NCBI RefSeq assembly: GCF_010672085.1
Contig: NZ_JAAHHT010000033.1
Location: 3,501-66,237, forward strand
Reading direction: 5' to 3'
DNA: 62,737 nucleotides
Source: Okeania sp. SIO3I5
Lineage (GTDB): Bacteria > Cyanobacteriota > Cyanobacteriia > Cyanobacteriales > Microcoleaceae
Shown here: piece by piece, positions 8,751-18,728 of the stretch
How positions within the stretch are numbered: position 1 is the first letter of the stretch
Layout of the letters: each line of letters opens with the position of its first letter
Program-made: the position numbers and the translations under genes
The notes under the pieces: generated by a model
The model's input: the letters and a program-made list of their open reading frames with translations, nothing else
What the model was told of the DNA's origin: nothing
Database searches by the model: none

Positions 8751-9449
8751 TTAATTGCTCGGAATCACAATCAAAGACCAGTAGGGAACCTCTGTCGGTT
8801 CAACGTCAGTAATATCAATAATTCTTTGCTCAGTTTGGGTTGCCCTTTCAATATAAAGCGCCCGGTGCAACAACCCTAACTCATCCAGAATCTTGCGGAC
8901 TTTCGCAAAATGTCTGCCTAATTTAATAATTACCGCTGCATCTGCAACAGCAAGGCGATCGCGCAAGTTAATCTCATCCAAAGTAGCAGGTATAATACTC
9001 AAAACATCATTGCGGTAAGTAATGGGCACTCCCAACATAGCTGCACTTGCCAATATTGAGGAAATTCCTGGTACAACTTCGGTGGGAAATTGTCCTGAAA
9101 GTCGCTGAAAAAGATACATAAATGAACCATACAACATCGGTTCCCCCTCACACAAAACCGCCACATCTTGCCCAAATTTTAGATATTCAGCAATCTGTTG
9201 GGCAGCTCGATCATAATAGGGTTGAGATGATTCCTTAACATTAAAAGGTAAATATATAGGAATTTCAATCTGGTTAGAACGAATAAACTCAGCAGCGATC
9301 GCCCGTGCCAAAGATTTGCCATTTTCTGAGGTAGGGTAAGCAATTACTGGAACAGTAGTTAAAATCCTGTGTGCTTTGAGAGTCAGCAATTCTGGATCTC
9401 CTGGTCCAATACCTAATCCATATAGTTTTCCTAGTTCTGTCATCTTCAC
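8751..9449 (-). CDS. cobI: Precorrin-2 C20-methyltransferase (CobI/CbiL)
   Basis: 232 residues, near family length. It transfers a methyl group from S-adenosylmethionine to C20 of precorrin-2 in cobalamin synthesis. The N-terminal LYGLGIGPGDPELLTLKA (about residues 9-26) is the conserved loop of the tetrapyrrole methylase fold. VLCEGEPMLYGSFMYLF and VVPGISSILASAA are the SAM-site motifs of CobI/CbiL. The ORF starts with two close methionines (M1, M3). It lies downstream of cobH on the same strand, consistent with a loose cobalamin cluster, but the genes are separated by about 1 kb of repeats. Confidence 0.95.
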   Translation of the reverse strand: MKMTELGKLYGLGIGPGDPELLTLKAHRILTTVPVIAYPTSENGKSLARAIAAEFIRSNQIEIPIYLPFNVKESSQPYYDRAAQQIAEYLKFGQDVAVLCEGEPMLYGSFMYLFQRLSGQFPTEVVPGISSILASAAMLGVPITYRNDVLSIIPATLDEINLRDRLAVADAAVIIKLGRHFAKVRKILDELGLLHRALYIERATQTEQRIIDITDVEPTEVPYWSLIVIPSN

Positions 9450-9507
9450 GGAAGTTAAAAGTTAAAAGTTAAAATTCAGGTTTTATAGGTTCAAAAAATT
9501 TTATATA

Positions 9508-9597
9508 CAGGACTTATGCAGAACCAACATATCTAGTAGGAGGCGAATGGCCATTCATCCCCTACAGATACAATTCTATTTTTTGCGTAAGTCCCGA
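9508..9597. repeat. R1 palindromic element, gcgaatgg-type interior
   Basis: Starts caggacttatgcag, ends tttgcgtaagtcccg; the interior has ggcgaatggccattc, a hairpin of the same kind as in the copies at 11315, 38625 and 54914. The termini carry two substitutions. Confidence 0.75.
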
Positions 9598-9627
9598 TAA
9601 AATCAGGTTGAACACTTAATTTTATAA

Positions 9628-9801
9628 CCGAATTCGATATCATTCAAAAACTATAACGTTGCAGTTTGGGGTGAGACCCCTCATACCGAATTCGATATCA
9701 TTCAAAAACTATAACGTTGCAGTTTGGGGTGAGACCCCTCATACCGAATTCGATATCATTCAAAAACTATAACGTTGCAGTTTGGGGTGAGACCCCTCAT
9801 A
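9628..9801. repeat. 58-bp tandem repeat, three copies
   Basis: Units start ccgaattcgatatcattc at 9628, 9686 and 9744 and are identical as far as I can compare. Each contains aacgttgcagtttggggtg. A further partial copy lies at about 10003-10046. Non-coding. Confidence 0.92.
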
Positions 9802-10106
9802 TAGAATCCGGATAATTACTATCGCTTGCGTCATTGCGACTTACACGAGTGGAAGGAAGCAATCTCTTATGTGTACGGAGATTGCTTCCTATCGTCGCTG
9901 CGGACGACTGTTCAACGGGATTTTATATCATCTAGAAAAAAATTAGAAAACATTACCGTAGGGGTTTAAAGACCAAACCTTCATTTTTATCATCCAAAAA
10001 TTTCAAAAACTATAACGTTGCAGTTTGGGGTGAGACCCCTCATATAGAAAAAATCAGAAAACATTACCGTAGGGGTTTGAACACCGAACCTTCATCTTTT
10101 ATATAT

Positions 10107-10210
10107 AGGACTTACGCAAAGAAACCCGGTTTCTACGATAAATTGTTGTTTTTGACAATAAACATCTACGAGAAACCGGGTTTCTGGGTTCGCATGGCTT
10201 TAGTCCTGAT
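10107..10210. repeat. R1 palindromic element, cccggttt-type interior
   Basis: Starts aggacttacgcaaagaaac and ends with a decayed tagtcctgat. The interior has gaaacccggtttct and agaaaccgggtttct arms around a ttgttgtttttgac loop. Confidence 0.75.
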
Positions 10211-10247
10211 ATAGTTCAGTTTAGCAACCGGATTCTATATTAGGAAG

Positions 10248-10397
10248 TTACAGCAATTTCGGAGGCACGTGAGGTACAAAATTTCATTTAGTAATTTTGG
10301 TAACACAAGCATCTTGCTTGTTAAAGATAAGAAACCTGAACTGCAAAGATAGAGATTAATCTTCAACTGTACCTCACCATCCTCATGCACTGCTGTA
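10248..10397. repeat. R4 element with ttacagcaat termini, copy 1
   Basis: About 150 bp. Left end ttacagcaatttcggaggca, right end catgcactgctgtaa. Second copy at 39095-39245. The interior phrases gtgaggtacaaa and gtacctcac extend the inverted match, so the ends can pair over about 30 bases. Confidence 0.75.
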
Positions 10398-10439
10398 ATA
10401 AAATTGAAATCCTTTACAACTAATAGTTGTGACTTGAGC

Positions 10440-10523
10440 TGAAAGCTGATAGCTAAGAACTGAAAGCTGATAACTGATAACTGAAAGCTGATAACTGATA
10501 ACTGATAACTGATAACTGATAAG
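10440..10523. repeat. Heptamer array (gataact) after cobH
   Basis: About eleven tandem or near-tandem copies of a seven-base unit, gataact/gaaagct, end directly at the cobH stop codon. It is the reverse complement of the agttatc arrays at 2808, 49703 and elsewhere. Confidence 0.9.
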
Positions 10524-11153
10524 CTATACCTCACTCTCTTTTGCCAAAGCATTAACAGCAGCAGCAGCGATTGCACTTCCTCCGCGTCGTCCATGCAGTG
10601 TAATAAACGGAACACCCCGATTATTGGTTGCCAATTCTGCTTTTGACTCTGCTGCACCCACAAACCCTACAGGAAAGCCTAAAATCAGAGCAGGTTTTGC
10701 CATCCCCTCATCTAACAATTCTAATAAGTGAAACAGTGCAGTTGGTGCATTGCCAATAGCTACAACAGAACCATCAATCAGAGGTTTCCATAATTCTACA
10801 GCAGTCGCCGAACGAGTATTCTTAATTCGTTGCGCTATTTCTGGCACTTCTGGATAATTGAGAGTGCAAATAACTTGGTTATTAGCAGGCAACCGATGAC
10901 GAATAATCCCATTCGCTACCATTTGAGCATCACAGAGAATAGTTGCCCCTTTAATTAATGCAGCGCGACCTATTTGTACTGCATCTGGTGAAGTTTCTAA
11001 GTCTTCGAGGATATCTGTCATTCCACAGGCGTGAATTAGTCGAACTGCCACATTTGCTAAATCAATAGGCAAACTCTCTAGGTTTGCTTCAGAGCGAATC
11101 ATCGCAAAAGATTTGCGATAAATTTCTTCGCCGTTACGGATGTAATCAATCAT
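10524..11153 (-). CDS. cobH: Precorrin-8X methylmutase (CobH/CbiC)
   Basis: 209 residues, the usual length. It moves the methyl group from C11 to C12, turning precorrin-8X into hydrogenobyrinate (or the cobalt form in the anaerobic route). Family marks: RLIHACGMTDI near residues 38-48, where the histidine corresponds to the catalytic one, LCDAQMVANGI, the IGNAPTALF stretch and LGFPVGFVGAAESK. The final GRRGGSAIAAAAVNAL is also typical. ATG start with the expected N-terminus MIDYIRNGEEIYRKSF. Upstream 11154-11833 holds heptamer filler and one R1 element. Confidence 0.95.
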   Translation of the reverse strand: MIDYIRNGEEIYRKSFAMIRSEANLESLPIDLANVAVRLIHACGMTDILEDLETSPDAVQIGRAALIKGATILCDAQMVANGIIRHRLPANNQVICTLNYPEVPEIAQRIKNTRSATAVELWKPLIDGSVVAIGNAPTALFHLLELLDEGMAKPALILGFPVGFVGAAESKAELATNNRGVPFITLHGRRGGSAIAAAAVNALAKESEV

Positions 11154-11314
11154 AGGTTAGGGAGTAGGGGATTCAATAATGGATAATGGATAATGGATAA
11201 TGGATAATTACCTCTCCCTTTTAGGGAGAGGATTGACTAATTAAGGAAAAAATAAATTTTTTCCCCTATCCAAGAGGAGGCTTTAAACCTGAACTATTTA
11301 ATTATTTAATTGTT

Positions 11315-11406
11315 TCAGGACTTACGCAAATTATTAGATAATACGCTATCCCTAGAGGGCGAATACCATTCGCCCCTACTATATATGGCGTCTGTGCGTA
11401 AGTCCT
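11315..11406. repeat. R1 palindromic element, gcgaatacc-type interior
   Basis: Starts tcaggacttacgcaa, ends gtgcgtaagtcctg; the interior has agggcgaataccattcgccc. Lies between cobH and the histidine kinase. The remainder of 11154-11833 contains ataatgg heptamers and no gene signal. Confidence 0.85.
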
Positions 11407-11833
11407 GTGTTTAATTGTTTCGGTAAGAGAGTAGGGAAGTAATTATAGAATTATAAACATATATTATAGCTGAGAAAGAGTTGCTTAGGACATGGACTGA
11501 TGATGAACCTTAGACTGGGAAATGTTTTTTCTAACTGTTCCCTGTTCCCTGCTATATATAACCGAAATCTATATTATCTAATTATACTAGACAGTGCAAA
11601 GTTCTTGGAGTAGGCATTGCTAGCCAAGGCTTTCAGTGTTCCCAAGGTTAGAAACTCTCTATTCGGAGCTGTAGGCGATAAAATCCTTTATTAGTAATAC
11701 TTTCAGCCTTGAAAATAAATCGTTTTTTAGAATAAGTTTGTACTCTCCAGTATAGATAATAATTGATTTTATTTTTGATTTTTAGAGACGTCTATTTAGT
11801 AAAATTAAGAGGAAAGTTTAGTAACAGATAAGT

Positions 11834-13936
11834 TTAGCACTTAACCTCATCTTTTAAACCTTTTTCCTTCTTCTCTCTTCCTTCTTGCTTCTTCCTTTCA
11901 AAAGACCTCTGAACTTGGATAGCGATCGGCAACTTAATGATAAACTCTGTACCATTTCCTTCCTCAGAGCAACACAGTAAATAGCCCCCATGCTTCTCAC
12001 AAATAATTTGATAACTAATTGAAAGTCCGAGTCCCGTTCCTTTGCCAACTGGTTTAGTTGTAAAAAAGGGGTCAAACAAGCGAGTTTGAATATCTGTCTT
12101 AATACCAGGACCGTTATCGGTAATGTGGATTGTAATCCATTTAGGATCGACTTGAGCTGTTTTAATTGAAATAATAGGCGATCGCTCCTTTAACTGCCCT
12201 ACCCTAATTGCGTCTTCTAAAGCATCGATGGCATTAGCCAAAATATTCATAAATACCTGATTCAATTGACCTGCATGACACTCAATCAAAGGTAGATTAC
12301 CGTAGTCTTTAGTTACCTGAATTTCTGGGCGATCGCTCCTAGTCTTGAGTCGATGTTCCAAAATCATTAACGTACTTTCAATACCTGTATGAATATCGAC
12401 TTCCTTGACTGCTGATTCATCTAACCGGGAAAAATTACGCAGGGACAAAACTATTTCCCTCAGACGTTCACTCCCAACTTTCATAGATTTTAATATCTTG
12501 GGTAAATCTTCGACAATATAATCTAAATCAATATCTTCAATAGCTACTTCAATCTCTGCTGTGGCAGTAGGATATTCGGTTTGATAGAGGTCTAGTAAAT
12601 CCAACAAATCTTGAAAATAATTGTTCGCATATTCAAGATTTCCGGAAATAAAATTGACCGGGTTATTAATTTCATGGGCAACACCCGCTACCAACCGACC
12701 TAAACTTGACATTTTTTCTGTTTGTACTAACTGTAGTTGAGTCTGCTGTAGTTCTTGCAGTAATTCTTCTAACTCATTATTTTTGCTCTCAATTTTTAAA
12801 GTTGCCTGCTGGGAAATTAATAAATACATCACTAAAGAACCTGTCATCAATAAGCCTAATGCCAACACTTTTCCAGAATCCCAACTAAATGTAGAACGAT
12901 GAGAAGCAGGTAAGACTAGCAAGGAAAGTTCTTGTTGTGCTGTATGAAGCGAACGGATACAAAATTGCCACTCAGGGCTATAACGACACAGATGTTCTGA
13001 CTGCTCTGTGGAGCTGTCAATGATTTCTAATTTGGCAACTTGAGGAGATTCTGTTAAGGTTTGGGATTCAGCTTTATATGCTATGAGGAAATGATCAGTG
13101 GCACTAACAGCAGTTTTGTTTAAAGCCGAATCTAACTGATCTTCCGGTAAGCGATAGAGATAGAAATCAAATCCTTTAGGGTTGAGATTCCTGATGGCTT
13201 TTTCAACCCAAGTCCGAATTTCATAAAAACCAAATACCACTCCTTGAAATTTTCTATTGGCGTCAACTTTTTCGGAGTAAAAGGATTGAAACTTTAATTT
13301 ATTGGAACTAAAGACTGGGTAGTAAACCATAAAGCCTGGTTTACCATTTTTTAACTGTACTAAAGGCGTACTCACACTCACTCCTAGACGTTCTGCTTTT
13401 TCTATACTCAGTAAATGTTTGATGTCTGAAGCAGCATCCCAACCAATATAGTTTTGCCATTGATTTAATGGTTCAATATAGGTTGTGGGGAAGTATACCG
13501 AGCGATCGCCTGCCACTACTTGATTTCCTTTCGGGTTCTGTTCGCGAATCTTAAAATCTCTTACCCCTTGAGCTTGTAACTTTTGCTCATAAAGCGAACG
13601 TTCCTGATTCTCTACTTTTGGACTCCAACCTAATCCTAACAAACCGTCATAGTATGGTAATAGGGAACTTGTAAATTCTTGAAATTCTTGCCTAGTAACT
13701 TGTTTAGACGTATTTAGGAAGGTGCCTACCGATCTAGTCAGTTGGGTGTAACTATCCAATTGCCTTTGTAGCTCATTCACCAAGACAGTAGATTGTTGTT
13801 GAAACCGCTCTCGATCTTTTGCCAGTTCCCAGTTATAAACCACGAGTGTAGCAATGATCGAAAGAGTAATCCCCGTTAATCCGACTACTCCTGTCGCTCC
13901 GTATTGTTTGAATAAATACAAAAGTTTTCTCAGCAT
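11834..13936 (-). CDS. Membrane sensor histidine kinase with CHASE domain
   Basis: 700 residues. A transmembrane helix near residues 12-33 is followed by an extracytoplasmic CHASE-type domain (about 35-345; EFTSSLLPYYDGLLGLGWSP, VYYPVF), a second helix near 355-375 (LALGLLMTGSLVMYLLI), a coiled coil, then the kinase core. The H-box RLVAGVAHEINNP places the phospho-acceptor at H421. N-box NQVFMNILANAIDAL, G1 ITDNGPGI and G2 GKGTGLGLSIS are intact, so it should be active. The H-box type is common in cyanobacterial kinases of the HPK4 kind. No response regulator is adjacent; the ligand is unknown. The C-terminus ends in a Lys/Glu-rich tail that looks low-complexity. Confidence 0.92.
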   Translation of the reverse strand: MLRKLLYLFKQYGATGVVGLTGITLSIIATLVVYNWELAKDRERFQQQSTVLVNELQRQLDSYTQLTRSVGTFLNTSKQVTRQEFQEFTSSLLPYYDGLLGLGWSPKVENQERSLYEQKLQAQGVRDFKIREQNPKGNQVVAGDRSVYFPTTYIEPLNQWQNYIGWDAASDIKHLLSIEKAERLGVSVSTPLVQLKNGKPGFMVYYPVFSSNKLKFQSFYSEKVDANRKFQGVVFGFYEIRTWVEKAIRNLNPKGFDFYLYRLPEDQLDSALNKTAVSATDHFLIAYKAESQTLTESPQVAKLEIIDSSTEQSEHLCRYSPEWQFCIRSLHTAQQELSLLVLPASHRSTFSWDSGKVLALGLLMTGSLVMYLLISQQATLKIESKNNELEELLQELQQTQLQLVQTEKMSSLGRLVAGVAHEINNPVNFISGNLEYANNYFQDLLDLLDLYQTEYPTATAEIEVAIEDIDLDYIVEDLPKILKSMKVGSERLREIVLSLRNFSRLDESAVKEVDIHTGIESTLMILEHRLKTRSDRPEIQVTKDYGNLPLIECHAGQLNQVFMNILANAIDALEDAIRVGQLKERSPIISIKTAQVDPKWITIHITDNGPGIKTDIQTRLFDPFFTTKPVGKGTGLGLSISYQIICEKHGGYLLCCSEEGNGTEFIIKLPIAIQVQRSFERKKQEGREKKEKGLKDEVKC

Positions 13937-14876
13937 TATTAAAATTTATTTTCAATAAAACTTGGTCGATGATAATTGTAACATTTTTTTTAATAATTTG
14001 TCTAAAGTTATTTATACATATATTTATTTGATACTATTAAAGTCAAAATGTAAGTTGTTTTAAGTATTATAGGGAAATAATAATACAAAATACTTAGTTT
14101 ATTTATGTAGAAAAATACTTTTTTTTGAAAAAAAAATTAATATTTTTTTAAATTATTAAGAATAATTATGAATAATTTAGATTTTGTATATTAAGTGGTT
14201 GGTACATTGTTGTAAGTAAGAAATAATACTCTTACTGAATAGTATAGCGCTAGGAAATAGGGAATAGCGGTGCGACCCCGCGTCGCCGTTAGCGTTAGCG
14301 AGAGCTACCGTAGAAAGAGGAGAGCTACCGTAGCAAGAGGCAAGGCGCAAGCGGTCAGACCCCGCGTCGCCGACAGCTCGCTTGTGGAATGCTGACTCCT
14401 GTGAGGGAACGCGCACTCCTGTGAGGGAATAGCAGATTGTGAAAAGGTTTTTCCTAGGTCATGCTGCGCAAACAGGATTTAGAAATGTCCGCGCCCTTAA
14501 TGCGTAGTGCTATAATGCTATAGATAATGTGCAGGAGCGTTATTATAGAACCCATTTGATATCTCTAGAAAAGAGGGAGTAGGGGAGCGCTTGTGTAGGG
14601 GAGCGCTTGTGTAGGCATTGTTCATTCATTGTCTGAGCTAGAATATTTACAACCCTACATTTTTTGAGTCCTGTACGGACTAAACTCTCCACACCTCCCA
14701 CACTTCCCAATCATAGATCCCAAATGGGTTCTATAGATATAGGGTCAACTGATAACTGATAACTGAAATGACCTCCCACTTTCCCCGGTTTCTTGTAACT
14801 CCGAAGCAAGCGGATTTGATATTAGGCATAAATCAGAATAGACTTCTGCAAAAATGAAAAATCAAATTAATTCTTA
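13937..14876. other. Non-coding spacer with AT-rich stretch and GC-rich repeat mosaic
   Basis: 13940-14200 is very AT-rich and likely holds the kinase promoter. 14270-14450 is a GC-rich mosaic with duplicated phrases (gaccccgcgtcgccg twice; gagctaccgtag twice; actcctgtgagggaa twice). 14447-14514 is the reverse complement of 33748-33815 (phrases tgctgcgcaaacaggatt, ttaatgcgtagtgctat). gggagcgcttgtgtag is repeated near 14580-14615. No gene supported. Confidence 0.7.
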
Positions 14877-15616
14877 TCCATAAATTATCAATTACTCCCC
14901 CTATTCCCTGTTCTCTGTTCCCTGTTCCCTGTTCCCTGCTCCCTCTTTTCTGGAAATGAAAAATTAAATTAATTCTTATCCATACAGCGGTAAAATGGAT
15001 GAATAAACCAGAATCATACTGACTCCTTACTCATTACTCCTTACTCATTATTCATTACTCCTTACTCATTACTCCTACAACAGTTTTGTGGTCTACTCAA
15101 CTGAAAAGCACTGTAAATTATCAATTACTCCCCCTATTCCCTGTTCCCTGCTCCCTCTTTTCTGGAAATGAAAAATTAAATTAATTCTTATCCATACAGC
15201 GGTAAAATGGATGAATAAACCAGAATCATACTGACTCCTTACTCATTACTCCTTACTCATTACTCATTACTCCTTACTCATTACTCCTTACTCATTACTC
15301 CTACAACAGTTTTGTGGTCTACTCAACTGAAAAGCACTGTAAATTATCAATTACTCCCCCTGTTCCCTGTTCCCTGTTCCCTCTTTTCTGGAAATGAAAA
15401 ATTAAATTAATTCTTATCCATACAGCGGTAAAATGGATGAATAAACCAGAATCATACTGACTCCTTACTCATTACTCCTTACTCATTACTCATTACTCCT
15501 TACTCATTACTCCTTACTCATTACTCCTACAACAGTTTTGTGGTCTACTCAACTGAAAAGCACTGTAAATTATCAATTACTCCCCCTATTCCCTGTTCCC
15601 TGTTCCCTCTTTTCTG
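14877..15616. repeat. 226-bp tandem repeat, three full copies plus a partial one entering the ABC gene
   Basis: The junction phrase gaaaagcactgtaaatt occurs at 15103, 15329 and 15555, exactly 226 bp apart. Each unit holds ttccctg heptamers, catacagcggtaaaatgg and runs of ttactca-type heptamers. The final partial copy extends to about 15616 and supplies the stop codon (15586-15588) and last ten or so codons of the ABC transporter. Confidence 0.92.
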
Positions 15617-17331
15617 GAGATGTCTAATGATTCTGGATAACTCACTCGCCAAGTTTGATCGCCGAGGACTTCCAAAACTTGGTGGTGATATTGTAACAGA
15701 GTTGGTCTGTGTCCGACACTAATATAAGTAGTCGATAAAGTTTGCAAATGTTGGTAAAGACGTTGTTCATTTTCCACATCCAGAGCGCTTGTTGCCTCAT
15801 CTAAAATTGCATAACGCGGTTTAGTTAGCAACAAACGAGCAAAAGCTAGGCGCTGTTGTTCTCCCATTGACAACATATTATCCCAATCTTCTATGGTATC
15901 TAAACCAGCGAATCTTTCAGCTAAGTCTGGTAAGTTAACCTGTTTTAGCACTCGATAAATTTCTGCATCAGAAATATTTAAGTCAGTGCGTGGATATAGC
16001 AGTTGATCTCGCAGGGAACCTAAAATCAGATAAGGACGTTGTGGTAAAAAAAGAATCTCTGCTAATGGCGGTCGATAAATTGTTCCCGTTCCAGAATTCC
16101 ATAAACCAGCGATCGCTCGCAAAATAGAACTTTTTCCGCCACCACTCATCCCCATAATTAAAAGTCCTTCTCCAGGTTGTAATTGTATAGATACATCTTT
16201 AACTAAAGTTCTTTGATAATTAGGAGTTTGCAAAGTAAGATGCTGTAAACTTAAACGGGAATCTTCAACGGTATCAATTATGTTACTCCCCTCTACAGAC
16301 AATTGTTTGGGTTCTTGTAAAACTTTGACAAAACTCTCTAAACGTTCAATACCTGCTATAAAACTGGTGAGGAATTCAAACATCCTAACTATGATATTCA
16401 AGGATCTAAAGACTTTTCCAAAAGCTCCATTTGCTTCTTGTATTGCTCCCACTTCCAACCCTGGTTCTCCTGCTAAAATTCTCGGACCAATAACTAAAGC
16501 TGGTAACATCCAAGTAATATAACCATATATGTTTTGAAAAATATCTAAGTTTCTCTCCCAAGTAATTACTTTATTATAAATACTTAAAACGGGAGCAAAT
16601 ATTTGCTTGATGTAGGTAAATTCTCTCTTAGCTCCATTATAAAAAGCAATTGATTCAGCATTCTCTCGAATTCTCACTAAACCAAATCTAAAATTTGCTT
16701 CTCGTTTCAGTTGTTCTTTTTTAATTGGAATCAAAATTTTCCCAAAACCTATAGTTGTAATTAACATACCTCCGAGAGAATATATGACTAAAATCAGAAC
16801 CAATAATTTTGATTTTTCCCAAAGTAAAATGCCAAATGCAAACACATTAATAATTGCTAGGGTAAACTGCCTAAATAGACTGACAGAACGATGACAAAAT
16901 GCTGCAATATCTTCTGCAATTCGCTGATCGGGATTGTCAATTTCTCGCTCAAAAGTATTGATTTTATAAAAACAATTATTTTGCAAATATTTATCTAAAT
17001 AAAATTTAGTTAACCACTCTCTAGAATACAGACGAATTTTATCTTCTAAATATTGCCAAGTAGCAACAGTCACAGCTAACACAATAGAAGCACCAATATA
17101 GAAAAATGCAGATTGCCAGAATCTCTCTGCATCCAACTTAACTAAAGCAGAAATTAATTCTCCTTGTTGTTTTAGTTGATTAACTCCTATAGTTGAATCT
17201 AAACTGAGAAAACAAAGTAGCAAGATAAGTAAACCAATTGCTCGCCATTTCTGTGGAGAATCCCACCAATATATTTTACCAATTGACCAAAAACTCTGGA
17301 AAGCATGGAAAAAAAGTTTGATATTTTTCAT
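15586..17331 (-). CDS. Fused ABC transporter, ABCD/BacA-like (ABC_membrane_2 type)
   Basis: 581 residues with membrane and ATPase domains in one chain. Several membrane helices lie in residues about 30-330 (AIGLLILLLCFLSL; VFAFGILLWEKSKLLVLILV). The ATPase has Walker A GMSGGGKSS near 391-399, the ABC signature LSMGEQQRLAFAR and Walker B YAILDEATSALD, then H in SVGHRP. The layout matches the SbmA/BacA-fused or ABCD group that moves peptides, cobalamin or acyl-CoA-like compounds; the substrate here is not known. It probably works as a homodimer in the inner or thylakoid membrane. The last residues (RKEGTGNRE) are encoded by the flanking 226-bp repeat, so the native C-terminus was probably replaced. 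Confidence 0.88.
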   Translation of the reverse strand: MKNIKLFFHAFQSFWSIGKIYWWDSPQKWRAIGLLILLLCFLSLDSTIGVNQLKQQGELISALVKLDAERFWQSAFFYIGASIVLAVTVATWQYLEDKIRLYSREWLTKFYLDKYLQNNCFYKINTFEREIDNPDQRIAEDIAAFCHRSVSLFRQFTLAIINVFAFGILLWEKSKLLVLILVIYSLGGMLITTIGFGKILIPIKKEQLKREANFRFGLVRIRENAESIAFYNGAKREFTYIKQIFAPVLSIYNKVITWERNLDIFQNIYGYITWMLPALVIGPRILAGEPGLEVGAIQEANGAFGKVFRSLNIIVRMFEFLTSFIAGIERLESFVKVLQEPKQLSVEGSNIIDTVEDSRLSLQHLTLQTPNYQRTLVKDVSIQLQPGEGLLIMGMSGGGKSSILRAIAGLWNSGTGTIYRPPLAEILFLPQRPYLILGSLRDQLLYPRTDLNISDAEIYRVLKQVNLPDLAERFAGLDTIEDWDNMLSMGEQQRLAFARLLLTKPRYAILDEATSALDVENEQRLYQHLQTLSTTYISVGHRPTLLQYHHQVLEVLGDQTWRVSYPESLDISRKEGTGNRE

Positions 17332-17628
17332 TTTCTATGTTTGAGCGAATAGGGAATAGGGAATAGAATAGAAATAAAGATAGGTGTACCTCATTAATCT
17401 GAGAAATGCTATAATTTTGGAATGTATTAAATCAGTTTTGAGGATATAGCTTATGTTCTAATACATAGAAAAAAAACTGTTTTTCTTAAGATTTATGTTT
17501 GTTACTAAAAACAAATATCTAACTAGAGATTTTGGCGATGAATTTTAATTTAGATATTATATAATTATCATTATCTGGTTAACTATAGTGTTTCTCAGAC
17601 TAATGAGTTGCAGCTATCTTTATTTCTA

Positions 17629-17733
17629 TCAGAACTTACGCAGGGGAACCCAGAAATCGGTTTTTTTTCGTCAATGTTAATTGTTAAAAACAACGATTTA
17701 TCCTAAAAACCCGGTTTCTTTGCCTAAGTCCTG
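17629..17733. repeat. R1 palindromic element, cccggttt-type interior
   Basis: Starts tcagaacttacgcagg, ends tttgcctaagtcctg, with interior arms agaaatcggtttttt and aaaaacccggtttct. Both termini have single substitutions. The rest of 17332-17793 is an AT-rich divergent spacer ending in a gcgctacgcgctat palindrome at about 17763. Confidence 0.75.
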
Positions 17734-17793
17734 TCATTCTGTTCCCTGTTCCCTATTCCCTAGCGCTACGCGCTATAAAAAATATTTAAAATT

Positions 17794-18354
17794 ATGACTG
17801 AATTTAGCGATCTAAAATCTTTTGTTGATTCCTGGGAAGATAGATTTGTTGAAGTAACGGAATTTGACATATTTAAACAAAGTCCTAATGGTAATATTAA
17901 TACTGATGGAACTGCTGCTTGTTGCGACTCGCCAATTTTTACTAAATATCATCGTTATTTTAAACGATCAATTGAACCAGGAGTTAGAGATTTAACTATT
18001 GCTTTAATTCTGAAATTAAATTGTATAACTTATTCTAGTTGTGAAGGTCATTTTTCTACAAAAGATGCAGTTATGAGACAGAGATATGTAGCAGTTATGC
18101 CCCGCGATGAGGAGGAATATCAATGCTTATTTAATACTTTTAATCAAATAGCTGAATTGACAAACGAGAGATTTTCTAATAATCCAGTCAAAGTTGTTAT
18201 GGGTAATGATAATTTAGAATTGGAAGGAAAAGTTATCAAATGCTTGACTTTATTTTTTGTGTCAAATAATGCTGATGAAGCTGAATATTTTCGAGAAATT
18301 GAACCTGTTTATGATTATGTTTTAGAGAATATTAATCAAAGCAAAAATCAGTAG
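17794..18354 (+). CDS. Conserved-looking hypothetical protein with CC and SCEGH motifs
   Basis: 186 residues; I do not recognise the family. It is soluble and acidic. Cys and His positions look meaningful: TAACCDS near residues 41-47 and TYSSCEGHF near 78-86, spaced as possible metal ligands or a catalytic pair. The second half (RQRYVAVMPRDEEEYQCLF, KCLTLFFV) alternates strands and helices. No signal peptide or membrane helix. It is followed on the same strand by the cold-shock/nuclease gene, but 374 bp of repeat-bearing spacer lie between them, so joint function is only a possibility. Codon use is AT-rich like its neighbour. Confidence 0.7.
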   Translation: MTEFSDLKSFVDSWEDRFVEVTEFDIFKQSPNGNINTDGTAACCDSPIFTKYHRYFKRSIEPGVRDLTIALILKLNCITYSSCEGHFSTKDAVMRQRYVAVMPRDEEEYQCLFNTFNQIAELTNERFSNNPVKVVMGNDNLELEGKVIKCLTLFFVSNNADEAEYFREIEPVYDYVLENINQSKNQ

Positions 18355-18728
18355 ATTCAATACTGATTTATACCAAGGGTGAAAAAAGAATGTTGCCAAA
18401 AATAAGGGGGATCATGCATACTTGACAAGAGATGCCCCTTTGACCCAAAAATAAGGTCTCAAGACTCCCCAATAAAGGGGATGAAAAAGCGGTCGTTTTT
18501 GCTAGCGCACAACTTTCCTGACGGAATGCTCCGCAAACATTAACGCCTGTCGCCGACATGTTTGCGGAGCGAAACGCCATATCCAATTTTTTCACGAATA
18601 ATTTCTTATGACTATATAATCGAAAGCTGTTAAATAAGGAAGGAAGATGGTAACAATATGAGTTAGAGTTAATTTGAGGTTCTAAATAGTTAATTATTTC
18701 TAGGAAATATCAGGGAAGTAGCAAAAAA
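18355..18728. other. Spacer with a gctccgcaaac hairpin
   Basis: A palindrome at about 18529-18571 has arms ctccgcaaacat and atgtttgcggag around acgcctgtcgccg. Upstream are ccaaaaataagg repeats (also at about 34190). 18600-18728 is AT-rich and should contain the promoter of the next gene; aggga sits 11-15 bases before its ATG. Confidence 0.6.

Noticed and set aside
10235-10663. 142-codon minus-strand frame overlapping cobH
   Set aside because: Shadow of cobH and of the gataact array (SVISYQLSVISFQ).
14177-14416. 79-codon minus-strand frame in the GC-rich mosaic
   Set aside because: Made of duplicated repeat phrases (AVGDAGSDRLRL and similar); no family features.
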